Shown: positions 14,293-22,545, numbered from the stretch's first letter. The stretch is DNA of 26,541 nt from an uncultured Campylobacter sp. (GCF_938030685.1 NZ_CALHHX010000142.1:1-26541), one strand, 5' to 3'. The notes: generated from the sequence alone by a model not told the origin. Program-made: numbers and translations.

Positions 14293-15786
14293 TTGTTTGA
14301 TAGCCAGTTAGAGATCCAAAGGATAGACAAGGCGTCGGAACTTCGGAATTTAGGGGCTAATCCCTATCCGCACTTTCTAAAAAAGGATATGAGCATAGCC
14401 GAGTTTAAAGAGAAATTCGGCTACATCACAGATACCGAGGATAAAAAAGCGAGCAAGGAGGTAAGCCTTGCCGGAAGGTTAAAGCTAAAGCGTGTCGCGG
14501 GCAAATCCACCTTCGCAAACATAGAAGATCAAAGCGGCAATATTCAAATTTATTACTCTCGCGACAGCATCGGCGAGGAGGATTACGCTAAATTTAAGAA
14601 AAATCTCGAAGTGGGCGATATAATTTTGGTGCGCGGATACGCTTTCGTCACCCAAACGGGCGAGTTTTCGATCCATGCCAGCAAAATAACGCTCGCGTCC
14701 AAAGCGATCTGCCCGCTTCCGGAGAAATTTCACGGCCTTGTCGATATCGAGATGCGCTACCGCCAAAGATACCTCGATATGATAATGAACCCCGAAGTGC
14801 GCGAGGATTTCATCAAGCGCTCGATCATCGTTAGCGAGATCCGCAGTTTTTTTGAAAAACACGGATTTTTAGAGGTCGAAACGCCGATGATGCACCCAAT
14901 CGCAGGCGGCGCGAACGCTAAGCCATTTATCACGCACCATAACGCCCTAGACGTCGATCGCTATCTGCGTATCGCGCCGGAGCTGTATCTTAAGCGTCTC
15001 GTCGTAGGCGGCATGGAGGCGGTCTTTGAGATCAACCGAAACTTCCGCAACGAGGGTATGGACCTGACGCACAATCCGGAATTTACAAGCATAGAATTCT
15101 ACTGGGCGTGGCATGATTATAATGATGCGATGAACCTAACCGAGGAGCTATTTAAAGCACTATTTAAGAGGCTTGGGCTAGGCGAAATTTTAACCTACGA
15201 TGAGCGCGAGATCGATTTTTCAAAGCCTTTTGCGCGCATAAAGTATCTCGATGCGCTTACTCAGATAGGCGGCATCGAGCCGCAGATCGTAAATGATCGC
15301 GAAAAGATCATCGCTAAACTCAAAGAGGATAAATTTGAAGTCAATGAAAAGCTCGATCTAGGTCACCTACAGAGCGAACTTTTTGATAATTACGTAGAAG
15401 CTAAGCTCATAAATCCGACCTTCATCGTGGATTTTCCGATCTCGATCAGCCCGCTTTCGCGCAGAAGCGACGAAAATCCGCAGATAGCCGAGAGATTTGA
15501 GCTTTACATCGCAGGTAAAGAGCTAGCCAACGCCTTTAATGAGCTAAACGATCCGCTCGATCAATACGCCAGATTTAAGGCTCAAATCGATGCCAAAAAT
15601 GCAGGCGACGACGAAGCTCACGAGATGGACGAGGATTACGTCCGCGCGCTTAGCTACGCGATGCCGCCGACTACCGGCTGGGGGCTTGGAATCGACCGCT
15701 TGGCGATGATTTTGCTGAATAAAAAGTCGATCCGCGACGTGATTTTGTTCCCTGCGATGAGGCCGCTAAATTTAGAGAAGGAGTGA
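14293..15786 (+). CDS. lysS: Lysyl-tRNA synthetase, class II
   Basis: This cytoplasmic enzyme charges tRNA-Lys. The start is the TTG at 14293: AAAGGAAG (14281-14288) precedes it, and the product then begins MFDSQLEIQRIDKASELRNLG, as in other epsilonproteobacterial LysS; the upstream ATG at 14254 would add residues from inside fur. The 497 residues comprise an N-terminal OB anticodon-binding domain (about 50-140) and a class II catalytic core. The core has motif 2 FRNEGMDLTHNPEFT, and motif 3 GWGLGIDRLAMILLN near the C-terminus. It starts one base after the fur stop codon ends. Confidence 0.95.
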   Translation: MFDSQLEIQRIDKASELRNLGANPYPHFLKKDMSIAEFKEKFGYITDTEDKKASKEVSLAGRLKLKRVAGKSTFANIEDQSGNIQIYYSRDSIGEEDYAKFKKNLEVGDIILVRGYAFVTQTGEFSIHASKITLASKAICPLPEKFHGLVDIEMRYRQRYLDMIMNPEVREDFIKRSIIVSEIRSFFEKHGFLEVETPMMHPIAGGANAKPFITHHNALDVDRYLRIAPELYLKRLVVGGMEAVFEINRNFRNEGMDLTHNPEFTSIEFYWAWHDYNDAMNLTEELFKALFKRLGLGEILTYDEREIDFSKPFARIKYLDALTQIGGIEPQIVNDREKIIAKLKEDKFEVNEKLDLGHLQSELFDNYVEAKLINPTFIVDFPISISPLSRRSDENPQIAERFELYIAGKELANAFNELNDPLDQYARFKAQIDAKNAGDDEAHEMDEDYVRALSYAMPPTTGWGLGIDRLAMILLNKKSIRDVILFPAMRPLNLEKE

Positions 15787-15788
15787 AC

Positions 15789-17036
15789 GTGTCAAATTTA
15801 GAAAAATTCGATAATGAAATTTTTAGTTTAACCAACAAAGAGCTTACCCGCCAGTGCGATTATTTGGAGATGATCGCGAGCGAAAATTTTACCTATCCCG
15901 AGGTGATGGAAGCGATGGGCTCGGTGCTAACGAACAAATACGCCGAGGGCTATCCCGGCAAGCGCTACTACGGCGGCTGCGAGTTCGTAGATGAGATTGA
16001 GCAGATCGCGATCGATCGCTGCAAAAAGCTCTTCGGCTGTGAGTTTGCAAACGTCCAGCCAAACAGCGGCAGCCAAGCCAACCAAGGCGTCTATGCCGCG
16101 TTTTTGAAGCCGGGCGAGAAAATTTTAGGCATGGCGCTTAGCCACGGCGGGCATTTGACGCACGGCGCAAAGGTTTCAAGCAGCGGAAAGATGTATGAGA
16201 GCTTCGAATACGGCGTGGAGCTTGACGGCCGCATAAATTATGATAAGGTGCTTGAGATCGCTCAGATCGTAAAACCAAAGATGATCGTTTGCGGCGCGAG
16301 CGCCTATACGCGCGAGATAGATTTTGCTAAATTTAGACAGATCGCAGATAGCGTGGGCGCGTTTCTTTTCGCCGACGTAGCGCATGTCGCTGGGCTCGTC
16401 GTTGCAGGCGAACATACTAATCCGTTTCCGCACTGCCACGTCGTAAGCTCGACAACGCATAAAACGCTTCGCGGTCCGCGCGGCGGCATCATAATGACCA
16501 ACGACGAGGAATTTGCTAAAAAGATCAACTCGGCGATCTTCCCTGGTATCCAGGGCGGCCCGCTAATGCACGTCATCGCTGCTAAGGCGGTCGGCTTTAA
16601 ACACAATCTAAGCCCGGAGTGGAAGCTCTATGCCAAGCAGGTCAAGGCAAACGCTAGAGTTTTGGGCGAGACGCTGGTTGGGCGCGGCTTTGATCTCGTT
16701 AGCGGCGGCACCGATAATCATCTGATTTTAATGAGCTTTTTAAATAGAGATTTTAGCGGCAAGGACGCTAGTGCCGCGCTTGAAAATGCAGGCATTACGA
16801 CGAATAAAAATACCGTGCCGGGCGAGACGCGCAGTCCATTCGTCACCAGCGGTATCCGCGTCGGAAGCCCCGCACTTACGGCGCGCGGCATGAAGGAGAA
16901 AGAATTTGAGTTTATCGGAAATAAAATCGCCGATGTGCTAAGCGATATCTCAAATTCTAAGCTTCAGGCGCAGGTCAAAGAGGAAGTGCGAGATTTGGCG
17001 CACCGCTTTATCATCTACGACCGCGCGATGTATTAA
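15789..17036 (+). CDS. glyA: Serine hydroxymethyltransferase
   Basis: This PLP enzyme interconverts serine and glycine while loading one-carbon units on tetrahydrofolate. The 415 residues show LEMIASENFT, NKYAEGYPGKRYYGG, the QPNSGSQAN cofactor-site segment, and SSTTHKTLRGPRGG carrying the Schiff-base lysine (K225). GTG at 15789 is chosen because GAAGGAG (15777-15783) is correctly spaced; an in-frame GTG at 15783 overlaps that site. It is the last gene of the operon and is followed by a palindromic terminator. Note that fur, lysS and glyA are linked here as in C. jejuni. Confidence 0.96.
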   Translation: MSNLEKFDNEIFSLTNKELTRQCDYLEMIASENFTYPEVMEAMGSVLTNKYAEGYPGKRYYGGCEFVDEIEQIAIDRCKKLFGCEFANVQPNSGSQANQGVYAAFLKPGEKILGMALSHGGHLTHGAKVSSSGKMYESFEYGVELDGRINYDKVLEIAQIVKPKMIVCGASAYTREIDFAKFRQIADSVGAFLFADVAHVAGLVVAGEHTNPFPHCHVVSSTTHKTLRGPRGGIIMTNDEEFAKKINSAIFPGIQGGPLMHVIAAKAVGFKHNLSPEWKLYAKQVKANARVLGETLVGRGFDLVSGGTDNHLILMSFLNRDFSGKDASAALENAGITTNKNTVPGETRSPFVTSGIRVGSPALTARGMKEKEFEFIGNKIADVLSDISNSKLQAQVKEEVRDLAHRFIIYDRAMY

Positions 17037-17044
17037 ATTTAATA

Positions 17045-17077
17045 AATTCGGGTAAGCTTACCCGAATTATTTATTTC
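17045..17077 (+). terminator. Palindromic terminator after glyA
   Basis: A perfect 24-base palindrome occupies 17045-17068 (half site AATTCGGGTAAG; 10-bp stem with AGCT loop), starting 8 bases after the glyA stop. It is followed by ATTTATTTC, a modest T-rich tail. This is the best intrinsic terminator in the window and should close the gatC-glyA transcript. Confidence 0.75.
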
Positions 17078-17092
17078 GTAAATTTTGCGTGG

Positions 17093-17098
17093 TAGAAT
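17093..17098 (+). promoter_or_regulatory. Putative -10 element for the SPOR-aroE pair
   Basis: TAGAAT in the context GGTAGAATTT lies 32 bases before the ATG of the SPOR-domain gene and after the glyA terminator. The same string precedes the symporter gene. Confidence 0.4.
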
Positions 17099-17130
17099 TT
17101 ACAAAGTAAATAATAATCTTAGGAGAGAGT

Positions 17131-18162
17131 ATGAACGACAAAAATTTCGATATGAGCAGCATAGACGATATAGTGATAAATAGCGGCAATGTCGATAAGA
17201 ACGCGAATTTGAAAAAGGGTCTTACCGTTGCAGCCGGCGTCGTAGTTTTATTCTTAATCATTTTAATCATAATGAAGGCTATTAATAAAGACGATATTGA
17301 TACTAACGCAGGTCTTACTATGCCTAGTGAAGAAGAGCTTGCCAAAGCGGAGCAAAAGCCTGCCGTACAAGTTCAAAAACCTGAGCCTTCGCAGCCTGAG
17401 CCTGTAGAGGTGAAATCAGAACCCAATGCAGCATCTGCAGCTCCAACCAAAGTAGAGATAAAAACCCAGGAACCTAATTCCGAAAGTAAGGTCGTCGCAA
17501 GCGCTCAGCCTGAAGCGCAGAAAGTAGAAATCCAAAAGCCCGAAATCAAAGAAGAGCCAAAAAAATCCGAAGTTAAAATAGAAAGTAAAAAGATTGAGCC
17601 TAAAGACGAAGCCAAAAAGTCTGAAAAAACGGACGTAAAAAAGTCCGAGCCTAAAAAAGAGTCTGCAAAAGACGAGATCAAAAAAGAGCCTTCTAAAACC
17701 GAAATTAGAAAAGTCGAGCAAAAAGTAGAGCCTAAAAAAGAACCCGAAAAACAAGCAAAAGCAGAAGTTAAAAAAGAGCCTTCAAAAACGGAAGCTAAAA
17801 AGGAACATGCTAAAGCTGAGACCAAGAAAGAGCCTGCTAAGTCCGAGCCTAAAAAAGAAGCTAGCAAGCCGGAGTCTAAAAGCGAGAACGTAAAGGCTGG
17901 CGTTGCAGCAAAGAGCACCAGCACCAGCGTGGCAAACGGCAGTTATGTGCAGGTTTTCGCATCCAATGCCTACGATCCAAACGGATCTGATACCAAAAAA
18001 ATCACCAAAAAAGGCTACAGCCCAATTGCGCTGCAAACTCACGTCGGAAGCAAGAGCGTGACTAAAATTTTAGTCGGACCTTTCGAGGGTGAGGCGCTAC
18101 AAAAGGCGCTTAGCGATATGCGCAGCATCAATAGCGGAGCGTATATCTACCGAGTGAAATAG
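17131..18162 (+). CDS. SPOR-domain membrane protein with long Lys/Glu/Pro-rich linker
   Basis: This predicted cell-division or envelope protein binds denuded peptidoglycan at septa. A 30-residue cytoplasmic N-terminus and one membrane helix (31-50, AAGVVVLFLIILIIMKA) are followed by a periplasmic low-complexity linker of about 215 residues, rich in Lys, Glu, Pro and Ser with recurring KKEPSKTE-like units. The C-terminal SPOR domain starts near 270 with GSYVQVFASN and ends ILVGPFEGEALQKAL...GAYIYRVK, including the typical VGPF. FtsN has the same plan. TTAGGAGAG precedes the ATG. The position between glyA and aroE matches a SPOR protein in C. jejuni. FtsN-like function is inferred. Confidence 0.88.
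   Translation: MNDKNFDMSSIDDIVINSGNVDKNANLKKGLTVAAGVVVLFLIILIIMKAINKDDIDTNAGLTMPSEEELAKAEQKPAVQVQKPEPSQPEPVEVKSEPNAASAAPTKVEIKTQEPNSESKVVASAQPEAQKVEIQKPEIKEEPKKSEVKIESKKIEPKDEAKKSEKTDVKKSEPKKESAKDEIKKEPSKTEIRKVEQKVEPKKEPEKQAKAEVKKEPSKTEAKKEHAKAETKKEPAKSEPKKEASKPESKSENVKAGVAAKSTSTSVANGSYVQVFASNAYDPNGSDTKKITKKGYSPIALQTHVGSKSVTKILVGPFEGEALQKALSDMRSINSGAYIYRVK
17530..17880 (+). repeat. Imperfect codon-level repeats in the SPOR protein linker
   Basis: The linker is built from degenerate units such as KKEPSKTE, KKEPAKSE, KKEHAKAE and KKSEPKKE, encoded by A-rich codons (AAAAAAGAGCC recurs). The longer open frames on the opposite strand here follow from this composition and are not genes. Confidence 0.7.
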
Positions 18163-18947
18163 TGGACAGATTCGCGGTTTTCGGCAACCCGATCGCCCAC
18201 TCTCTCTCGCCGCTACTTCATAATTACGCGATAAAATTTTTGGAGCTGGACGCCTACTACGGGCGAGTTTTGCTGCAGTGCGGCGAGGAGCTGCGAGCTA
18301 AATTTGAAACTTTAGGGCTTACGGGCGCGAACGTAACCGTGCCTTTTAAGCTCGACGCATTTAAAGCATGCGACATCCTAAGTGAGGCGGCTAAGCAGAT
18401 CGGCTCGGTAAACACCTTGGTACTAAAAAGCGGCGCACTGCACGGCTTTAACACCGATGCGCAAGGCTTTTTCTGCGCGATTTTGGGCTTTGGTGAGATT
18501 CGCAATGCGCTTATTTTAGGTGCGGGCGGCACGACGCGAGCGATCGGCTACGCGCTAGGCAAAAACGGCGTGAAATTTGACATCCTAAACCGCAGCGTAA
18601 AAGATTTTGACTTCGGCTGCGAGGAATTTTTTACCTATGAAAATTTCAAATTTAAAGATTACGATCTGATCGTCAATGCCACCGGCGCAGGTCTCAAAGA
18701 TGACGCGCTACCAGCGCCCGAGGGGGTAATAGATGAAATTTTATCCCGCGCAAAATTCGCCTTTGATGCGATCTACGGCAAACAGACTCCGTTTTTACAA
18801 GCCGCGCGCACAAAAAATCTGCCCGTAAAAGACGGCAAGGAGATGCTGATAAATCAGGGCGCGCTTGCTTTCAATCTCTTTTTCGGCGGCAAATTCGACT
18901 TAGCAGAGATTGTAGCGCTGATGAGCCGTGCTGCAAATTTGCGCTAA
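18162..18947 (+). CDS. aroE: Shikimate dehydrogenase
   Basis: This NADPH-dependent enzyme reduces 3-dehydroshikimate to shikimate in aromatic amino acid synthesis. The 261 residues are family length. The shikimate site has SLS (S14, S16) in FGNPIAHSLSP, N58-V-T-V-P-F-K63 with the catalytic lysine, N84 and D99 in GFNTDAQGF. The nucleotide fold has GAGGTTRAIGYAL, followed by NATGAGL and YGKQTPFL. The GTG start overlaps the last base of the SPOR gene stop (TAGTG), so it depends on coupling; no strong Shine-Dalgarno is seen. Confidence 0.95.
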   Translation: MDRFAVFGNPIAHSLSPLLHNYAIKFLELDAYYGRVLLQCGEELRAKFETLGLTGANVTVPFKLDAFKACDILSEAAKQIGSVNTLVLKSGALHGFNTDAQGFFCAILGFGEIRNALILGAGGTTRAIGYALGKNGVKFDILNRSVKDFDFGCEEFFTYENFKFKDYDLIVNATGAGLKDDALPAPEGVIDEILSRAKFAFDAIYGKQTPFLQAARTKNLPVKDGKEMLINQGALAFNLFFGGKFDLAEIVALMSRAANLR

Positions 18948-19426
18948 ATCGACTCTTAGGCTTTTCAATTATCCGCCCAGTCTAATGAAATGCTTTAAAT
19001 TTTGTGTCGAGTTAATTATACGTTCTTAAATTTTATATCGTGTAGCTTTGGGCGTTTGATTTTAAAATTCTTACGGTTTGCTTTCAGCTGAACCGTGTTA
19101 ATTTGCCTGTAAAAAATTCTATTAAAAAGCGCTACGAATTAGGCACAAAGATGCTTGGCGAAACCTTGCACATTTTTCTACTTGCTTCTTGATATGTTCT
19201 ATTTTAAAATTTTATGACAAATCTAAACTAAAATTTTGTGCAGTTTAAGTAAAATGCGATCGGTTGCGAATTATGCGGTAGAAACTTTATTTAAGTGTGG
19301 TGGCGCAAAAACTCATTTATTAAAAAGATAAAATTGCTACCAAAATTTCAAAATTTAAAGCTAAATTTTAATTAATTGTTATACAATAAAAAATATAAAC
19401 TAATAATTGCTAAAGGTTAAAATTTG
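18948..19426. other. Intergenic region before the cytochrome bd operon
   Basis: This is 479 bases with no gene on either strand. It is A/T-rich with scattered AAAATTTTA strings. The only features seen are the presumed promoter near 19382 and the ATTGT-TAT-ACAAT dyad overlapping it. No terminator is obvious after aroE. Confidence 0.5.
19375..19387 (+). promoter_or_regulatory. Putative cyd promoter with overlapping dyad
   Basis: TACAAT at 19382-19387 is a five-of-six -10 match, with a leader of about 35 bases to the first small gene. It is the right arm of ATTGT-TAT-ACAAT (19375-19387), which could be an operator half-site pair for an oxygen- or redox-responsive regulator, or chance in A/T-rich DNA. 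Confidence 0.4.
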
Positions 19427-19633
19427 ATGTTTTTCGGCAAAATTTTAAAATTTTACGCGCACGGATTTGCTTCGATGAAGCTTGGCAAAACGCTATGGGC
19501 GGTGATTTTGATCAAGCTATTTATAATTTTTGTGCTACTTAAATTTTTCATTTTCGACGAAAATCTGGATTCTAAATTTAAAACCGATCAAGAAAAAATC
19601 GATTTCATCTATAAAAATTTGACTAAGGAGTAG
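19427..19633 (+). CDS. Small membrane protein of the cyd operon (DUF4492-type)
   Basis: This is a 68-residue protein with N-terminal FFGKILKFYAHGFASMKLGKTLW, one hydrophobic helix (about 27-45, AVILIKLFIIFVLLKFFIF) and a charged tail with KTDQEKIDFIYKNL. From memory this pattern matches the DUF4492 family, found just upstream of cydA in epsilonproteobacteria and some Bacteroidetes. Its role is unknown; a bd oxidase accessory or assembly role is inferred from position. The ATG at 19427 is taken (AAAGG upstream); a TTG one codon earlier is possible. It ends two bases before cydA. Confidence 0.8.
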   Translation: MFFGKILKFYAHGFASMKLGKTLWAVILIKLFIIFVLLKFFIFDENLDSKFKTDQEKIDFIYKNLTKE

Positions 19634-19635
19634 GA

Positions 19636-21159
19636 ATGCAAGAGCTTGCTAGCGTGGATTGGTCGAGGGCGCAGTTTGCGCTCACGGCGCTTTATCACTT
19701 TCTTTTCGTGCCCCTAACGCTGGGGCTTAGCTTTATCGTGGCGTTTATGGAGAGCCTATATGTCGCGACCGGTAAGCAGGAGTGGCTCAAGATCACTAAA
19801 TTTTGGTTGCGCCTTTTCGGTATAAATTTCGCCATCGGCGTCGCGACCGGTATCATAATGGAGTTTGAGTTCGGCACCAACTGGGCGAATTACAGCTGGT
19901 TCGTGGGCGACATCTTCGGCGCGCCGCTTGCGATCGAGGGCTTGCTGGCGTTTTTCTTGGAGGCTACCTTCTTTGCGGTAATGTTCTTCGGCTGGGACCG
20001 CGTGAGCAAGAAATTTCACCTTCTCTCGACCTGGCTCGTGGCGATCGGATCAAATTTAAGCGCATATTGGATCCTAATCGCGAACGCCTGGATGCAAAAT
20101 CCGGTGGGTACGAGCTTTAATCCAGATACGATGCGCAACGAGATGAGTAATTTTTTAGATATCGCGCTATCTCACTTCGGAGTGGCTAAATTTTTACATA
20201 CCGTTGGCGGCGGCTACATTACCGCGGCGCTTTTCGTGCTTGGAATTTCGGCGTTTTATATGCTAAAAAACAAAGACTTCGCGCTTGCTAAAAAAAGCTT
20301 CATCGTAGCGGCAAGCTTCGGTATGCTAAGCTCGCTTTTCGTGCTATTTAGCGGCGACGAGAGCGCTTATCAGGTCGCGCAAAAGCAGCCGATGAAGCTT
20401 GCTGCGATGGAGGGTCTGTATAAAGGTGAAGTAAACGCGGGCATCGTCGCAGCGGGAGTTTTAAATCCGAGCAAAACCCCGGGAGACGATAAGGAGCCGT
20501 TTTTGTTCGAGATAAAAGCGCCCTATGCGCTAGGGCTAATGGCTACGAGGGGGCTTGATAATTTCACGCCGGGCATCGATGATCTGGTATTCGGAAATGA
20601 AAAATTCGGCATCGAAGGCGCGGATAAAAAGATAGAAAAAGGCAAAATCGCCCTGCAAGCGCTAAAGGATTACAAGCTCGCCAAAGACGCCAATGATACT
20701 GCGGCGATGCAGCAGGCGCACGAAATTTTATTCGGCAACCAAAATATGCAAAATTTAGGCTACGGCTACCTTGACGACGCGAAGCAGATCGTCCCTCCCG
20801 TGGCGCTTACCTTTTACAGCTTCCACGTGATGGTGGCTTTGGGAAGCTATTTTATCTTGCTATTTTTCGTGACGCTATTTTTGGCGATGCGAAAGAACCT
20901 CGCCGAACACAAGAAAATTCTATGGCTTTGCGTCTTTAGCATTCCTTTGGGATACGTCGCGTGCGAGGCGGGCTGGATCGTGGCCGAAGTAGGGCGCCAG
21001 CCGTGGGCGATACAAGATCTTATGCCGGTGGGCGTCGCAGCTACGAGCCTAGCGGGAACGAACATAATGATCTCGTTTGCGCTCTTTGCGGTTTTATTTA
21101 CGGTTTTATTCATAGCCGAGATAAAGATCATGCTAAAACAGATAAAGATAGGATTTTAA
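19636..21159 (+). CDS. cydA: Cytochrome bd quinol oxidase subunit I
   Basis: This is the large subunit of the bd-type terminal oxidase in the inner membrane. It carries hemes b558, b595 and d and oxidises quinol with high O2 affinity, suited to microaerobic growth. The 507 residues include WSRAQFALTALYHFLFVPLT with heme ligand H21, GAPLAIEGLLAFFLEATFF with acidic residues E101 and E109 (proton path/heme d site), KFLHTVGGGY with H188 (b558 ligand region), the periplasmic Q-loop after GDESAYQVAQKQP, and the signature GRQPW. About nine membrane helices are visible. The ATG at 19636 has AAGGAGTAGG upstream. It could equally be named cioA if the enzyme is cyanide-insensitive, as in C. jejuni. Confidence 0.96.
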   Translation: MQELASVDWSRAQFALTALYHFLFVPLTLGLSFIVAFMESLYVATGKQEWLKITKFWLRLFGINFAIGVATGIIMEFEFGTNWANYSWFVGDIFGAPLAIEGLLAFFLEATFFAVMFFGWDRVSKKFHLLSTWLVAIGSNLSAYWILIANAWMQNPVGTSFNPDTMRNEMSNFLDIALSHFGVAKFLHTVGGGYITAALFVLGISAFYMLKNKDFALAKKSFIVAASFGMLSSLFVLFSGDESAYQVAQKQPMKLAAMEGLYKGEVNAGIVAAGVLNPSKTPGDDKEPFLFEIKAPYALGLMATRGLDNFTPGIDDLVFGNEKFGIEGADKKIEKGKIALQALKDYKLAKDANDTAAMQQAHEILFGNQNMQNLGYGYLDDAKQIVPPVALTFYSFHVMVALGSYFILLFFVTLFLAMRKNLAEHKKILWLCVFSIPLGYVACEAGWIVAEVGRQPWAIQDLMPVGVAATSLAGTNIMISFALFAVLFTVLFIAEIKIMLKQIKIGF

Positions 21160-21160
21160 G

Positions 21161-22267
21161 ATGCACGAAATTTTTCAAATTTATTGGTGGTGCGTGGTTT
21201 CGCTTCTGGGCGGAATTTTGGTTTTTATGCTCTTCGTGCAGGGCGGTCAGACGCTGCTTTTTACGCTGGCAAAGAGTGAGACCGAGAAGGATTTTATAAT
21301 AAATTCCATCGGCAAGAAATGGGAACTTACATTTACTACGCTCGTGATGTTCGGCGGAGCGTGCTTTGCGGCGTTTCCGCTATTTTATGCGACCAGCTTC
21401 GGCGGGGCATATTGGGCGTGGATGGCTCTGCTTTTTTGCTTCATAATCCAAGCCGTCGCCTACGAATACAGAAAAAAGCCCGATAATTTCTTGGGCGCTA
21501 AAACTTATGAAGCCTTTCTTTTCATAAACGGCTCGCTGGGTACGATCCTGCTCGGTATCATCGTCTCGACGCTTTTTAGCGGCAGCGAGTTCGCGCTGGG
21601 CGATAATAATTTCGTGCAGTGGAAAAACTCCGCTCGTGGGCTTGAGGCGCTAGCAAATCCGTTTAATTATATCTTGGGAGTTGCGCTATTTTTCTGCGCT
21701 AGGACGGGAGCAAATTTATACTTAATGAATAATATTGCTGAGCCCGAAATGATCGCTAAGCTCAAAGCTTCGCTTAAATTTAACGCTAGCGCGTTTTTGG
21801 TATTTTTCATCGCGTTTTTGGCGTGGGTCTTGCTAAAGCAGGGCTATGCAGTCGGCGCGGGCGGCGTCGTAAGTCTCGAGAGTTTTAAGTATCTGCACAA
21901 TTACCTAAGCCTGCCTGCAGTGCTAGTCTTGCTACTGCTCGGCGTCGTGCTGGTGCTAGTGGGGATATTCAAAGGCGCATTTACAAGCAGCGTGCGCGGA
22001 GTATTTTCCTACGGCGTGGGGGTCGTATGTGCGGTAACGAGCGTGTTTTTGATCCTGGGTCTAAACAACACGGCGTTTTATCCGTCAAATTTCGACCTGC
22101 AAAGCTCGCTTTCGATAAGCAACGCAAGCTCGAGCCTCTATACGCTTAAGACGATGTTTTACGTGTCGTTTGTAGTGCCTTTCGTGCTGGGTTATATCAG
22201 CTACGTCTGGTGGCTGATGGACGCTAAAAAGCTCGATAAAGAGGGGCTTTCAAACGAGCATTATTAG
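21161..22267 (+). CDS. cydB: Cytochrome bd quinol oxidase subunit II
   Basis: This is the partner subunit of CydA, needed for stability and heme incorporation. The 368 residues hold about eight to nine hydrophobic helices and the family segments MLFVQGGQTLLF, GKKWELTFTTLVMFGGACFAAFPLFYA, and a C-terminal YVSFVVPFVLGYISYVWW. The ATG follows one base after the cydA stop codon, with AGGA within the cydA end as ribosome binding site. The downstream 145 bases carry a GC-rich stretch and a hairpin before a further small gene. Confidence 0.95.
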   Translation: MHEIFQIYWWCVVSLLGGILVFMLFVQGGQTLLFTLAKSETEKDFIINSIGKKWELTFTTLVMFGGACFAAFPLFYATSFGGAYWAWMALLFCFIIQAVAYEYRKKPDNFLGAKTYEAFLFINGSLGTILLGIIVSTLFSGSEFALGDNNFVQWKNSARGLEALANPFNYILGVALFFCARTGANLYLMNNIAEPEMIAKLKASLKFNASAFLVFFIAFLAWVLLKQGYAVGAGGVVSLESFKYLHNYLSLPAVLVLLLLGVVLVLVGIFKGAFTSSVRGVFSYGVGVVCAVTSVFLILGLNNTAFYPSNFDLQSSLSISNASSSLYTLKTMFYVSFVVPFVLGYISYVWWLMDAKKLDKEGLSNEHY

Positions 22268-22366
22268 GCACCTGCTCCAGCGCGGCTTCCGCGAGCCGTG
22301 TGGCGGCGAGAGGCTGCTCGCGTGCGCGGCACTGCGTGCTTTTGCGCTTGGTTAAATTTCATACCG

Positions 22367-22387
22367 GCGGCGCTTTTTATGCGCCGC
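22367..22387 (+). other. Intercistronic hairpin between cydB and the small downstream gene
   Basis: GCGGCGC (22367-22373) pairs with GCGCCGC (22381-22387) around a TTTTTAT loop. No T tract follows, and a ribosome binding site with start codon comes 14-25 bases later. It may stabilise the cydAB message or reduce readthrough, rather than stop transcription. Confidence 0.45.
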
Positions 22388-22412
22388 ATTATAAAAATTT
22401 TAAGGATTAAAA

Positions 22413-22517
22413 ATGATCAAATCTTTAGTTTTCATCGCGATTTGGATGATCTTGCTAATCGCGAGCTATAAATTTATAAAGCTAAACATCGTTCATCACG
22501 AAAAAAGAGAGCAGTAA
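22413..22517 (+). CDS. 34-residue membrane protein downstream of cydB (possible CydX-like subunit)
   Basis: This short gene reads from ATG at 22413 to TAA at 22515-22517, with TAAGGA seven bases upstream. The protein is one hydrophobic helix (SLVFIAIWMILLIASYKFI, about residues 4-22) followed by a basic/charged tail KLNIVHHEKREQ. Its size and place behind cydB resemble CydX (37 residues in E. coli), CydS and CydH, single-helix subunits that stabilise bd oxidases, but there is no clear sequence match to E. coli CydX. Evidence is the ribosome binding site, composition and context; it could still be an unrelated small protein. Confidence 0.65.
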   Translation: MIKSLVFIAIWMILLIASYKFIKLNIVHHEKREQ

Positions 22518-22545
22518 AAGCGTAGAAATTTTAAAAGCTTGCGGC

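Noticed and set aside
17416..17924. Long minus-strand frames rich in Phe, Leu and Ser opposite the SPOR protein linker
   Set aside because: They are the complement of Lys/Glu codons in a low-complexity linker; openness is a composition effect.
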